Shown here: in pieces, positions 18,668-27,700 of the stretch | Numbering within the stretch: position 1 is the first letter of the stretch | Layout of the letters: each line of letters begins with the position of its first letter | NCBI GenBank assembly: GCA_002314195.1 | Contig: DCCQ01000025.1 | Coordinates: forward strand, 1 to 36,900 | Source of the DNA: Bacteroidales bacterium UBA1077 | GTDB lineage: Bacteria; Bacteroidota; Bacteroidia; Bacteroidales; UBA932 | Direction: 5' to 3' | Length of the DNA stretch: 36,900 nt | The notes under the pieces: generated by a model | Told to the model about the DNA's origin: nothing | The model's input: the letters and a program-made list of their open reading frames with translations, nothing else | Database searches by the model: none | Made by a program: the position numbers and the translations under genes

Positions 18668-19936
18668 TTATTCGCCTCGTTTTTCCATCCAAATCCTCAT
18701 ATTCCGGAGATCGAAGATGATAAAGTTCGTACCACTCGGAACCTTGAAGTAGTTTCCACGGAGGTACGAGCCTCCCTCCATATCCATCCACTTGCCCAGC
18801 GTCACACTCTGGTCATAATTCGTGCCGGTCCATACAGGAGCGAATACGTATGAGTTGTTAGTATTGTAAGGATTGCCATCATTGAATCCATCCACCTTGA
18901 GGCTGGAGATGATGGCAAAGTCGGTACGTCCTGAGCCAAGCACACCGCCTGTGTAGACAAGGATCTGAGGGTCCGCGAGGGAGACAGTGCACTTGAGGTC
19001 CTTTCCGCCGGATGCCCAGCCGACCGACTCTCCACGGCCATAGAGTTTCTCCACAGTTGTAGTGATGGTCGCGTGACCATTGTCACCATCCGTAGGTGTC
19101 TTATGGTTAGGCTGCCAAGTCACCGTGAACGGCTTGAGATCCGTGGCAGGAGAGTAGATGGTGGCTTTTGCCGTCTTCATATCAACCACAACACGGTACT
19201 GTCCTGCAGAGGTGATGTTCCAGGCGAACGGAGCCTCGGTCATCGTGATGTCAACGGTCTGGCCATCCTTCAGAGCGGTTGATCCATCCTTTGGAGCGAT
19301 ATAATATCTTACACCTTCGTACTCTACAGGAATCTGCAGGTCACCGATGGTCAGATTACCAAGCCAAGCGAACTGGAACTCGTTCTCCAAAGTTCTGGAG
19401 ATTTCCTCCTCATCCACAGCGGTGCCGCCAACAAACATCTTGTCGGCATCGAACACGGTAACCTTGATAGGGGTCACAACAACCTGCATCGTACGTACTT
19501 CCGGCATCTCAAAAGTGGATCCACCTTCCCACTGTGCTGTGACACGGAATTCCAGAGTAAACTGCTTGTTTACAGGAAGTCCCCATCTTTCGGTGGCCCA
19601 GGTGTTGAGCTGCTCCACCGTAAAGCTCTGGCTGAACTCACCCGGATCCATATCAGTACGGATCACGGTCTTTGAGCCGAAGTTGTTTCCGAGGACATCG
19701 AGTTTTGTCTCATATGAGATCATATAGTCATCACCCATATTCCTGGCCTCTGTCCAACTGAAGGTTACAGCGTCTTTCTTTAGGTTTTCCTCAAGAAGAA
19801 CAACGTCTTCCGAAGATGCCGTCAGTGTGAGGTTCTCGTCCACCGGATCGATGTCGTGATCCATCGGATTCCATTGGCAGGACATAGCGACCGCCGCGAC
19901 GGCAAGCATTGACAATGCCTTATTCATATATTTCAT
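18668..19936 (-). CDS. SusE-like outer-membrane glycan-binding lipoprotein
   Basis: 422 residues from ATG 19936 (MKYMNKALSML); an ATG at 19945 and a TTG at 19948 are upstream alternatives. The signal peptide ends in AMSC, with Cys20 the lipid anchor, followed by the acidic tail QWNPMDHDIDPVDEN that fits surface export. The N-terminal part (about 30-130: LTLTASSEDVVLLEENLKKD, then TFSW) is the SusE-type Ig-like domain. It is followed by tandem beta-sandwich modules of the kind that bind glycan, ending in FIIFDLRNMRIWMEK. Such proteins assist SusC/SusD in capturing substrate at the cell surface. The gene follows susD after 32 bases, the position normally held by susE/susF. Confidence 0.8.
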   Translation of the reverse strand: MKYMNKALSMLAVAAVAMSCQWNPMDHDIDPVDENLTLTASSEDVVLLEENLKKDAVTFSWTEARNMGDDYMISYETKLDVLGNNFGSKTVIRTDMDPGEFSQSFTVEQLNTWATERWGLPVNKQFTLEFRVTAQWEGGSTFEMPEVRTMQVVVTPIKVTVFDADKMFVGGTAVDEEEISRTLENEFQFAWLGNLTIGDLQIPVEYEGVRYYIAPKDGSTALKDGQTVDITMTEAPFAWNITSAGQYRVVVDMKTAKATIYSPATDLKPFTVTWQPNHKTPTDGDNGHATITTTVEKLYGRGESVGWASGGKDLKCTVSLADPQILVYTGGVLGSGRTDFAIISSLKVDGFNDGNPYNTNNSYVFAPVWTGTNYDQSVTLGKWMDMEGGSYLRGNYFKVPSGTNFIIFDLRNMRIWMEKRGE

Positions 19937-19968
19937 AACTATCATCAATTAATTAAAAATATAATCCA

Positions 19969-21678
19969 TTAATATCCTGGGTTCTGAGGGAACTCGCTGC
20001 CTCTGTTGGCATCGAGGATCTCCTGAGGGACAGGCCAAAGGGTGAAGTGCTCGTCAAACTGATCCGCGATTGTAGGATTGTACTTCTTCACACGGGCGAC
20101 AAACACATCGGCGCCCATTCTCTCAAGGGTGAACCGGCGGCTCTCCTCGCCGACCATCTCACGGATGCGCTCGTTAAGAAGCTCGTCCACAGTTACTTCC
20201 GAAGCATCAAGATTTCTCACCTTGGCTCTCTTTCTGATGACGTTGAGAGCATCGGCGGCCTTCTGCGTGTCACCCATTCCAAGATAAGCCTCGGCAAGGT
20301 GAAGGTAAGTCTCACCGAGACGACACTTCATACGATCTTTGTACGAACCGGTAAGCTGGAGGTTGTCCTCCTTTCCGAAGAAGAACTTGGTGAGCGCCGG
20401 GAAGAGCTGGCCTGTTGCCCAAGTCTTGTCGGTGATCTCACACTTCTTGCCGAGGGACGCTGTGATGAGAGGGTTGTTGTAGTACCAGTCTCTCTTTATG
20501 CTATACTTTGAGTTACGCATATCCCCATCCTCGAAAATACCATTCTCGGACGCTCCGGACACAGCGCAGTCATCAAGTGTGGCGCTGGTGTTCTTCGTGC
20601 CGATCCACCATTTCATTGGAGATATTTGCGCGAGTCCTCGTCCGCCAAGCGAGTCCGCAAGCGCGAAACCATTGATGGCGAAGTACTGCGGGTTCCACGC
20701 GCGGCGCGTCCAATCATCAGAGTTGGTGCCGCCGCCGACCGTCTTGTACTCAAACTGCATCACCCAGATACTCTCGGTGTTGCCGCTTGTGCGGTTCTGA
20801 TTGTTCTCAAGGAACATATCACTGAAAGCGTCACCTTTCTCATTCTTGCTCGAACCGAAACGGGCGGTGTTGAGTGCGAAGTACTTGCTGTCGATAACCT
20901 TGTTGGCGCACTTGGCGGCCTCCTCGAAACAAGTCTTGTCATTTGTCAGGTGTCCCTGGAAGTTGTACATCTCGCTGAGGAGGTGATAGGCGGCCCAGCA
21001 AGTAAGCTTGCCGGTCTTAACCTTGTCCGGATCCGTCGGAAGATTCTCCGCGGCATAGGTGAAATCATCTATGATATGCTTGAGGACTTCCTCCTTAGGA
21101 TCCCTTGTGAAAGAGAGCTTGAAAGGATTCTCGATGGTCTCCACCCACGGAACGTCACCATAAAGATAGACAAGTGACCTGTAGGCATAAGCGCGGAAGA
21201 ATCTCGCGGTGGCGATAGCGATCCGCTTGTCCTCAGGATAGTCCCAGTTGGTGTTCTTCTCCGCATAGATAAGGATCTCGTTGGCGGAAGCGATGAGGTT
21301 GTAGGACCAGTTCCAATAAGATCTCACGAAACGGGTCGCCGATGTGAGCGTAAGGTCCGCGAACGGAGTAAGGGAACCATCCTTGGCACCGTTCTGGTCA
21401 ACGATGTCTGTGGCGATCTGGAGGACCTCATAGGCGCAGGCCGCACCGTGCATATAAGCCCCGCTCTCACCCCAGGTGTTGTACTCTGAACGGGCGATGG
21501 AATACAAACCGTTGCATCCGGTCTCGAATCCCATTGAACTTGTGTATGTGTTGTCCGGAGCGAGAGAGCTCTTGAGATCCTCATCAAGAAATCCGCTGCA
21601 TGAAGCCAGAGCCGTCACTGCTACGGCGGCGAGGCCGGACTTTAATATATTCGTTTTCATATTTCTGATAATATTCAT
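19969..21678 (-). CDS. SusD/RagB-family glycan-binding lipoprotein
   Basis: 569 residues from ATG 21678 (MNIIRN; ATG 21660, MKTN, is an alternative). Lipobox ALASC with Cys27, then the acidic SGFLDEDLKS typical of SusD proteins exported to the surface. The middle carries SusD-like helical TPR repeats (for example IATARFFRAYAYRSLVYLYGDVPW). The end has the family signature: CRLGETYLHLAEAYLGMGD, ALNVIRKRAKV, LLNERIREMVGEESRRFTLERMG and FPQNPGY. It forms the lid of the TonB-dependent transporter and binds the glycan. It starts one base after the susC stop (TAA-T-ATG), so the two are certainly co-transcribed. Confidence 0.95.
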   Translation of the reverse strand: MNIIRNMKTNILKSGLAAVAVTALASCSGFLDEDLKSSLAPDNTYTSSMGFETGCNGLYSIARSEYNTWGESGAYMHGAACAYEVLQIATDIVDQNGAKDGSLTPFADLTLTSATRFVRSYWNWSYNLIASANEILIYAEKNTNWDYPEDKRIAIATARFFRAYAYRSLVYLYGDVPWVETIENPFKLSFTRDPKEEVLKHIIDDFTYAAENLPTDPDKVKTGKLTCWAAYHLLSEMYNFQGHLTNDKTCFEEAAKCANKVIDSKYFALNTARFGSSKNEKGDAFSDMFLENNQNRTSGNTESIWVMQFEYKTVGGGTNSDDWTRRAWNPQYFAINGFALADSLGGRGLAQISPMKWWIGTKNTSATLDDCAVSGASENGIFEDGDMRNSKYSIKRDWYYNNPLITASLGKKCEITDKTWATGQLFPALTKFFFGKEDNLQLTGSYKDRMKCRLGETYLHLAEAYLGMGDTQKAADALNVIRKRAKVRNLDASEVTVDELLNERIREMVGEESRRFTLERMGADVFVARVKKYNPTIADQFDEHFTLWPVPQEILDANRGSEFPQNPGY

Positions 21679-21679
21679 A

Positions 21680-24600
21680 TTAGAATGTAACTGTAAGTCC
21701 AAACATATAAGAACGAGCTGTCGGGTATGACGCGAACCAAGTGTTGTCATAGTTGAGCATCTGGCGCATATTGGAGATGACACCCACATTGTTGACACTG
21801 ACATTCACATCGACAGCGCTGAGGTGAAGCAACTTCGTTGCCTTCTTAGGAATCTTGTAGCCGAGGGTCACATTCTTGAGTGAGACGTAGCTCATCTTCT
21901 TGTAGAATCCATGGCTGAATCTGTTCACGTAGCCAGGAGACGTGTACTCCGCGTCAGGTGTTTCCGGAGTCCAGTATTTAGCTCCGTGAATATAGTTGCC
22001 CGAACCGAATGCCCACGAACCGATGTTGGCCACATTGTCGGTCATCCAGGTACCGAACTTGCCGTTGAGGAGGAACGAGAGATAAAAATCCTTGTACTGG
22101 AATCTGTTGCCCATCGACATCGTGAAGCTCGGCCTTGTGCTTCCGATGATGACACGGTCGTCCGTGGAGATGACACCGTCGCCGTTGGCATCGTAAAGTT
22201 TGGCGTCGCCAGGCTGCGCGCCGGTCTGGTGCACCTTTGTGTTGCCATCATCGTCAGTGAATGTGAACTCGTCACCTTCCTGCCAGAGACCCACAATCCT
22301 GTAGTCATAGTAAACCGAAAGCGGCTTGCCGATGAACCATTTGTTGTTCACGTCATCCAGCCCGTCACCGCGGAGCTCGACGATCTTGTCCCTGTTGAGG
22401 AAGAAGCTGAAGTCTGTGTTCCATGTGAAATTCTGCTTTCTGATATTGACAGTGTTCAATGAAAGCTCGACACCCTTGTTCTGTGTCTCGCCGACATTGT
22501 CCCAGATCTTGTTGTATCCGTTCATTATCGGAACGGTACGAGTCATAAGAAGATCCTTGGTGTTGGAGCTGTAGGCATCAATGGAGCCACCGAGCCTTCC
22601 GCGGAAGAACAGGAAGTCGAAACCAAGGTTGGCCGTGTAAGTGGTCTCCCATTTGAGGTTCGGGTTACCGATACCATCTGAAGGAAGGTAAGCGGAATTC
22701 ACCGCTGACGAACCGTCACCGTAGATGTACTTCACACCGTTGGTCGCATAGAGACGGTCAAGTGTCTGGTATCTGGAGATGGCGTTGTTACCATTGGCTC
22801 CATAGGAGAGACGGACCTTGAGCATATCGACCTTGTCAGTGTTGTCCTTGATGAAGCTCTCCTCTGACATATTCCACGCCACCGCGGCCGAAGGGAAGAA
22901 GCCGAACTTGTTGTTGGCTCCGAACACTGAGGCACCATCGGCGCGGCCTGTCAAGGTGACGAGATATTTGCCGGCGTAGCTGTAATTGAGACGGAGCATG
23001 TATGACATCATACTCTCCTTCCAGTAGCCGGAACCGATGGTGACATTCTTCTCTGCACCGTCCATCTTGTAGAAGCTGGAGTCATCGTTGACGAAGCATT
23101 CGCCGTTCTGCGAGGCTGAGATGTTGGACTTCTCCTGGACAGAGAACAGTCCTGTTGCGTCAAAATGATGTTTGCCGAAAGTCCTGTCGTACTTGAGGAT
23201 GTTCTCCCAAGTGTAGTCTGTAGTGTGGCTGTTGCTGATAGAGGCCTTTCCGTCAACTTTCTTACCTGTGACGGTGTTGCGGCCGTAATATGTGCCGGTG
23301 AAGCTGTTGCGGTAGTTGTAACCGAACTGAGACTTGAACGTAAGGCCTTTCACAGGCAGTTTGACTTCTACGAAACCATTTAGAAGGATATTGCGGCCGG
23401 TGCTCTTCTGGTCAGCATTGACATCCTTCATTGGGTTGGGAAGGTTGCTGTAGTCCATCGGCTCCTCATAGTAAGCACCGGTCTCGTCCTTATAAATACC
23501 GTAAGGAGACTGCTTGATCGCGTGCTCAAGATTAGGGGTCACTCCACCGGACTCACGGTTCACGAACTGCGTGGTGATACCGACTGTAAGCCAGTCGTTA
23601 AGCACCTGGTTGATGTTCGCGTAAGCGCTCACACGGTCATAGTTGGAATTGTACACCACTCCAGGGTTGTGCAGATAGGAGACGGAGGCCATATACTGAG
23701 TCTTCTCGGTACCGCCCGAGAATGACAGTTGGTGATCCATATTGAACACCGTGCGGAAAACATAGTCCTGCCAGTCATTGGTGATTCCGAGAGCGTAGTT
23801 CTGCTTCTCCGAAGCGCTGATGACCTGTCCCGCAAGCGGATCGAGATCTTCACCGGTAAGCTGCTTGGTGCCCAGACGGCCCATATCCTGCTTGAAGCGG
23901 ATGTACTCGTTAGGCCCCATAACCTGGATTCTCTGCATAGGCTGAGAGACACTGAGACGGGTCTTGTATGTAACCGACATCGTGCCTTCCTTGCCTTTCT
24001 TTGTCTGGATAAGGATGACACCGTTGGAACCACGGGAACCATAAATCGCAACGGAGGAGGCATCCTTGAGGACGGTTATGCTCTCGACTATGTCCGGATC
24101 GATGTCCGCGAGACCTCCCTCGTAAGGAATCCCGTCGAGGACGACCAAAGGGCTGTTAGTGGCTGACAACGAATTCTGTCCACGGATAAGGAGAGACTGG
24201 TTGGATCCAGGAGCCTCGGATGATGTAGTGATGGTCAGACCGGCGACCTGACCTGAGATGCGGTCCATAAGGTTGCCGGTGGAAACCATACCGAGAGTTT
24301 CCTGATTTACCACTGACAGACCTCCCGTGAGGTCTTTCATCTTCTGTGAGCCATAGCCGATGACCACGGCGTCGTCCAGATTGAAGGAGTCAAGCACAAG
24401 CTTGACATTGATGACGGAAGTATTCCCGACGACAACTTCTTGCTCCTTGTAGCCAAGGCAAGAGTAAACAAGCGCCGAAGATGTCTGAGCACCGATGCTG
24501 TAGGATCCGTTGTCATCCGTGACAGTCGCGTCCTTTGTGCTGCCGCTCTTCACATAAACAACGACTCCGGACAAAGGAGTGCCGCTCTCATCGACGACAT

Positions 24601-24703
24601 GTCCGCTGATTCTCAGATTTTTGTTTTGGGCGGACGCACTGAATGACATCGCCGTCACAAAACCGAGAGCCGCCAATAAGGCTGTTCTGATTACTTTGAT
24701 CAT
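21680..24703 (-). CDS. SusC/RagA-family TonB-dependent outer-membrane transporter
   Basis: 1007 residues, the usual size. A signal peptide (to about residue 25, SFSASAQ) precedes a carboxypeptidase-D regulatory-like domain (about 28-110: LRISGHVVDESGTPLSGVVV). The plug follows (about 110-235) with the typical DDAVVIGYGSQKMKDLTGG, LMDRISGQVAGL, SLLIRGQNSL, LVVLDGIPYEGGL, ITVLKDASSVAIYGSRG and NGVILIQTKKG. The remainder is the 22-stranded barrel, ending in ARSYMFGLTVTF with a terminal aromatic residue for outer-membrane assembly. It imports oligosaccharides using energy from TonB/ExbBD. There is no FecR/STN-type N-terminal signalling domain, which agrees with regulation by the HTCS. It starts 51 bases after the GH3 fusion gene. 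Confidence 0.97.
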   Translation of the reverse strand: MIKVIRTALLAALGFVTAMSFSASAQNKNLRISGHVVDESGTPLSGVVVYVKSGSTKDATVTDDNGSYSIGAQTSSALVYSCLGYKEQEVVVGNTSVINVKLVLDSFNLDDAVVIGYGSQKMKDLTGGLSVVNQETLGMVSTGNLMDRISGQVAGLTITTSSEAPGSNQSLLIRGQNSLSATNSPLVVLDGIPYEGGLADIDPDIVESITVLKDASSVAIYGSRGSNGVILIQTKKGKEGTMSVTYKTRLSVSQPMQRIQVMGPNEYIRFKQDMGRLGTKQLTGEDLDPLAGQVISASEKQNYALGITNDWQDYVFRTVFNMDHQLSFSGGTEKTQYMASVSYLHNPGVVYNSNYDRVSAYANINQVLNDWLTVGITTQFVNRESGGVTPNLEHAIKQSPYGIYKDETGAYYEEPMDYSNLPNPMKDVNADQKSTGRNILLNGFVEVKLPVKGLTFKSQFGYNYRNSFTGTYYGRNTVTGKKVDGKASISNSHTTDYTWENILKYDRTFGKHHFDATGLFSVQEKSNISASQNGECFVNDDSSFYKMDGAEKNVTIGSGYWKESMMSYMLRLNYSYAGKYLVTLTGRADGASVFGANNKFGFFPSAAVAWNMSEESFIKDNTDKVDMLKVRLSYGANGNNAISRYQTLDRLYATNGVKYIYGDGSSAVNSAYLPSDGIGNPNLKWETTYTANLGFDFLFFRGRLGGSIDAYSSNTKDLLMTRTVPIMNGYNKIWDNVGETQNKGVELSLNTVNIRKQNFTWNTDFSFFLNRDKIVELRGDGLDDVNNKWFIGKPLSVYYDYRIVGLWQEGDEFTFTDDDGNTKVHQTGAQPGDAKLYDANGDGVISTDDRVIIGSTRPSFTMSMGNRFQYKDFYLSFLLNGKFGTWMTDNVANIGSWAFGSGNYIHGAKYWTPETPDAEYTSPGYVNRFSHGFYKKMSYVSLKNVTLGYKIPKKATKLLHLSAVDVNVSVNNVGVISNMRQMLNYDNTWFASYPTARSYMFGLTVTF

Positions 24704-24710
24704 AATCGAA

Positions 24711-24745
24711 AATAGTTTTTGTTATTAATCAGTTATTTAACTATT
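24711..24745 (-). repeat. Inverted repeat in the 51-bp gap before susC
   Basis: Perfect 7-bp arms AATAGTT (24711-24717) and AACTATT (24739-24745) with a 21-nt A/T-rich loop, ending 8 bases before the susC ATG. In RNA it would form a weak hairpin over the susC initiation region. It could tune translation of susC relative to the upstream fusion gene, or protect an mRNA end. It may also be chance in such A/T-rich sequence. Confidence 0.3.
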
Positions 24746-24754
24746 GATATATTC

Positions 24755-27700
24755 TTACCTGATGGTCACCTTGGCGACTTTCAGCCAGCCGTCCTTCGTA
24801 AGGGACGCGGTGTCAACCGCCATATTCAGACCCGGGATATTGCCTTTTTCCGTGTCGGATATCGCGACTGCCCAGCTGTAGTTTCCCGGAGCCACCCCTT
24901 CAAGCGAGACATGAAGACTGTAACCGGCAGGCTTGTTCCGCATCCAATCAGAAGGCTCCGCCTTGGTGTCAACGAATATCCTGACGACAGTCCCATCCTC
25001 GGCGATAAGGGCGAAAGAAGGTTTGAACCTATGGTTCCACTGCCTGATGTTGTTAGGACAGTAACCCCATCCCATATTTTCCCAAGTATGTGTCAATGTC
25101 AAGGTCTCCCCGGTTCTTGCCTCACAAGGTACCACAACTTGAGTGGGATAAAGCCTGTATCCGCCGTGACGGATGAACCTCTCCACCAGATCGATGTTCT
25201 GGAACCAGGACTCAGTCTCGTTCCCCACACGGAAGTCCATCATATTCACGCACGCCTCCTCGGCCGCTTCCATTTCCCCTCTCCGGACATCCTCAGGATG
25301 TCCTTCGCGGTACTTTCCTGACGGGTCGATCCAATAGCGGTGATGAGCGCCGGTGATCCATCCGCCCTCCATTATGATCGGGACCTTGAATTTCCATTTG
25401 GCAGCGAACGCTTTCTCCCATTCCTTGTAATATCCTGTCATCCCGAAGGCATCGTGACGAAGGCTGTAACCTTTTGAGATGGCGCTCTCAAGCATTCCCT
25501 CAGAATCCGGATCAGGATCGTCTTCCCAACCGTTGACAGTCTCCTCGGCAAGCACCCTATGGTAGTTCATCACAAGAGGTACTTCCTTGAAACTCCGGGA
25601 ATATAGATCCGTGATCCACTCATACACAGGAATCTTATTTTTATTGTCGAGGTATTTCATTGAATGGGCCTCACCCCATTTCCCGAGACCGTAGGCATCA
25701 ATGAAGTCAACCTCATCAAATGAATCAAACCTTGAAGCGAAAGCCTTTATGAACTTTGAATATTTCTCCTGAAAGACCGGATCATCAGGGTACGGAGTGT
25801 ACACCTCCTTGTCGCCAAGTTTTGACGCGAAAGCCTTGGCGCCTGCATCAAGCACATACTTCGGAGTGTTCTGTCCTTGGTCACGGCCATCCACTACGAT
25901 GCGGAAAGCAAGACGAAGTCCTCTATTACGAACCTCTGTCAGAAGCCTGTTAAGACGAGAGTCAGGATCATTCCAGAAATATTTCCCTTCCTCGGGTTCC
26001 ATTGAGGCCCAACCGGTACGGATGTAGGCCGTGCCGCACCAGTCTGTGACCCTCACCTTTCCACCAGGTACAACTGCCGGAAACTCATCATAGCGCTGAG
26101 TCTTGCCGAAATCCGAATCCCAGTTCCTTCCCATATACATAACCCAACCGTTAAGAGGGTTCTTTATGATGGAGACAGTGTCTGGAGCGATGTTGACCAC
26201 CTGATACTCCGGAGCGCCAAGCATGACAGCCGCTCTAAGAGGAAGATCAGCTGATGACGGCCCAACAAGAATCTCAAATTCACCAGGTTCGATGACGAAA
26301 GACCTTGATTTCACATCGTAGAACGAGAACGCCTCAGCCCCAAGGGAAACAGTCATCCTGACTGACTTTCCAGCAGGAATGAATATCTTCTCGTATCCCT
26401 TGAGTTCCTTAGCCGGCCTTGTCACAGACGCGATCTTGTCATTGACATAGACCTGCGCGGTCTCATAAGCCCCGACTTTTCCAGTGTTGGCCACAGTGAA
26501 AGAGACAAGCACACTGCCACTTGAAAGTTTCTCTACGTTAATGTCGGAATATTTGAATGACGTGTACGAAAGGCCATATCCGAACGGATAGCGTGGAGCC
26601 ACCCCGTTTCTGTCATACCCCCTGTAACCGCAAAAGATTCCTTCACGGTACTCTATCCTTTTGAACGGAGTGTTCTGCGTCTTCACAGGTGTGTTGTCAT
26701 AGTACGAGCCGTACACAGGATTGTCCTCCCATCTGTTCTCGATCGAGATCGGAAGCTTGCCGCTCGGCGAGATTTTTCCGGATATGATCTCAGCTATGGC
26801 CGTTCCGCCTTCTTGGCCGGTGTACCAGGCATAAAGGACTGCCTCCACACCTTCGCTCCAGCCGTTGAAGTCAACACCGCCCCCGGCGTTCAGCACCACA
26901 CTCACGTGAGGATGCGCGTCCGTAAGCCTTGTGATCAAGGTTTTCTGCTCGGCTGGCAAACTGAACGGTCTGTCAAAGCCTTCACCTTCAACGTCGCTGT
27001 TGAATCCACCGCAATAGATGACACGTTCGGCCTTGGCCACTGCCGCATTCAGCATCGCCTCATTAAAGAGTCCGATCTTCAAACGGGCGGTGGCGTCGGA
27101 AATATTATCGTAAAACTCGAAGCGGATCCGATAGGTCTTTCCCTTCTCGATGTTGTGAAAAGCCGTCCTTGACGACAACGAGTGATTTCCCCAATCCCCT
27201 GCCAGAAGTTGATCGTTGACAAACAGACGGTAACCATCGTCTCCAGACAATTTGAAACGGAGCGTACCTGTCTTCGAAGCGGTATAGGTTCCTTCCCAGC
27301 GGGCAGAGAACCCGTCTTCCGGAAGCCCTTCGGCCGGTGATTTCCGTCCCCAATCGAAATTCACGGAAGCGTCCGTCCTCACCAGCACCGGTTTTCCAGA
27401 CAAGGTCTTGTTGTCGTAATACTCGGCCCTGAACCCAGAGCGTCCGTTATCGTCCAAAGGATGAACATCCGAAAAAATGTCAACATAAAGTTCCTCATCT
27501 GAAAGGACTTGCACATATTTCTCACCGAACTGTCTTTTGATGCCGTCAGCGATGGTGACAGTATGGAATGGTGTCACAAAGCCGCTTCCTCCACCAGTAG
27601 TGGTGACACAGGCGTTAGGGCCAAGGACAAGAATCCTATCTTTTTTCTTTCCGTAAGGGAGTTCGGAATTTCTGTTCTCAAGCATAACCACACCTTCCCT

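Noticed and set aside
21679..21804. N-terminal extension of SusD into the end of susC
   Set aside because: The extension is an out-of-frame reading of susC; a signal peptide with lipobox begins at 21678 or 21660.
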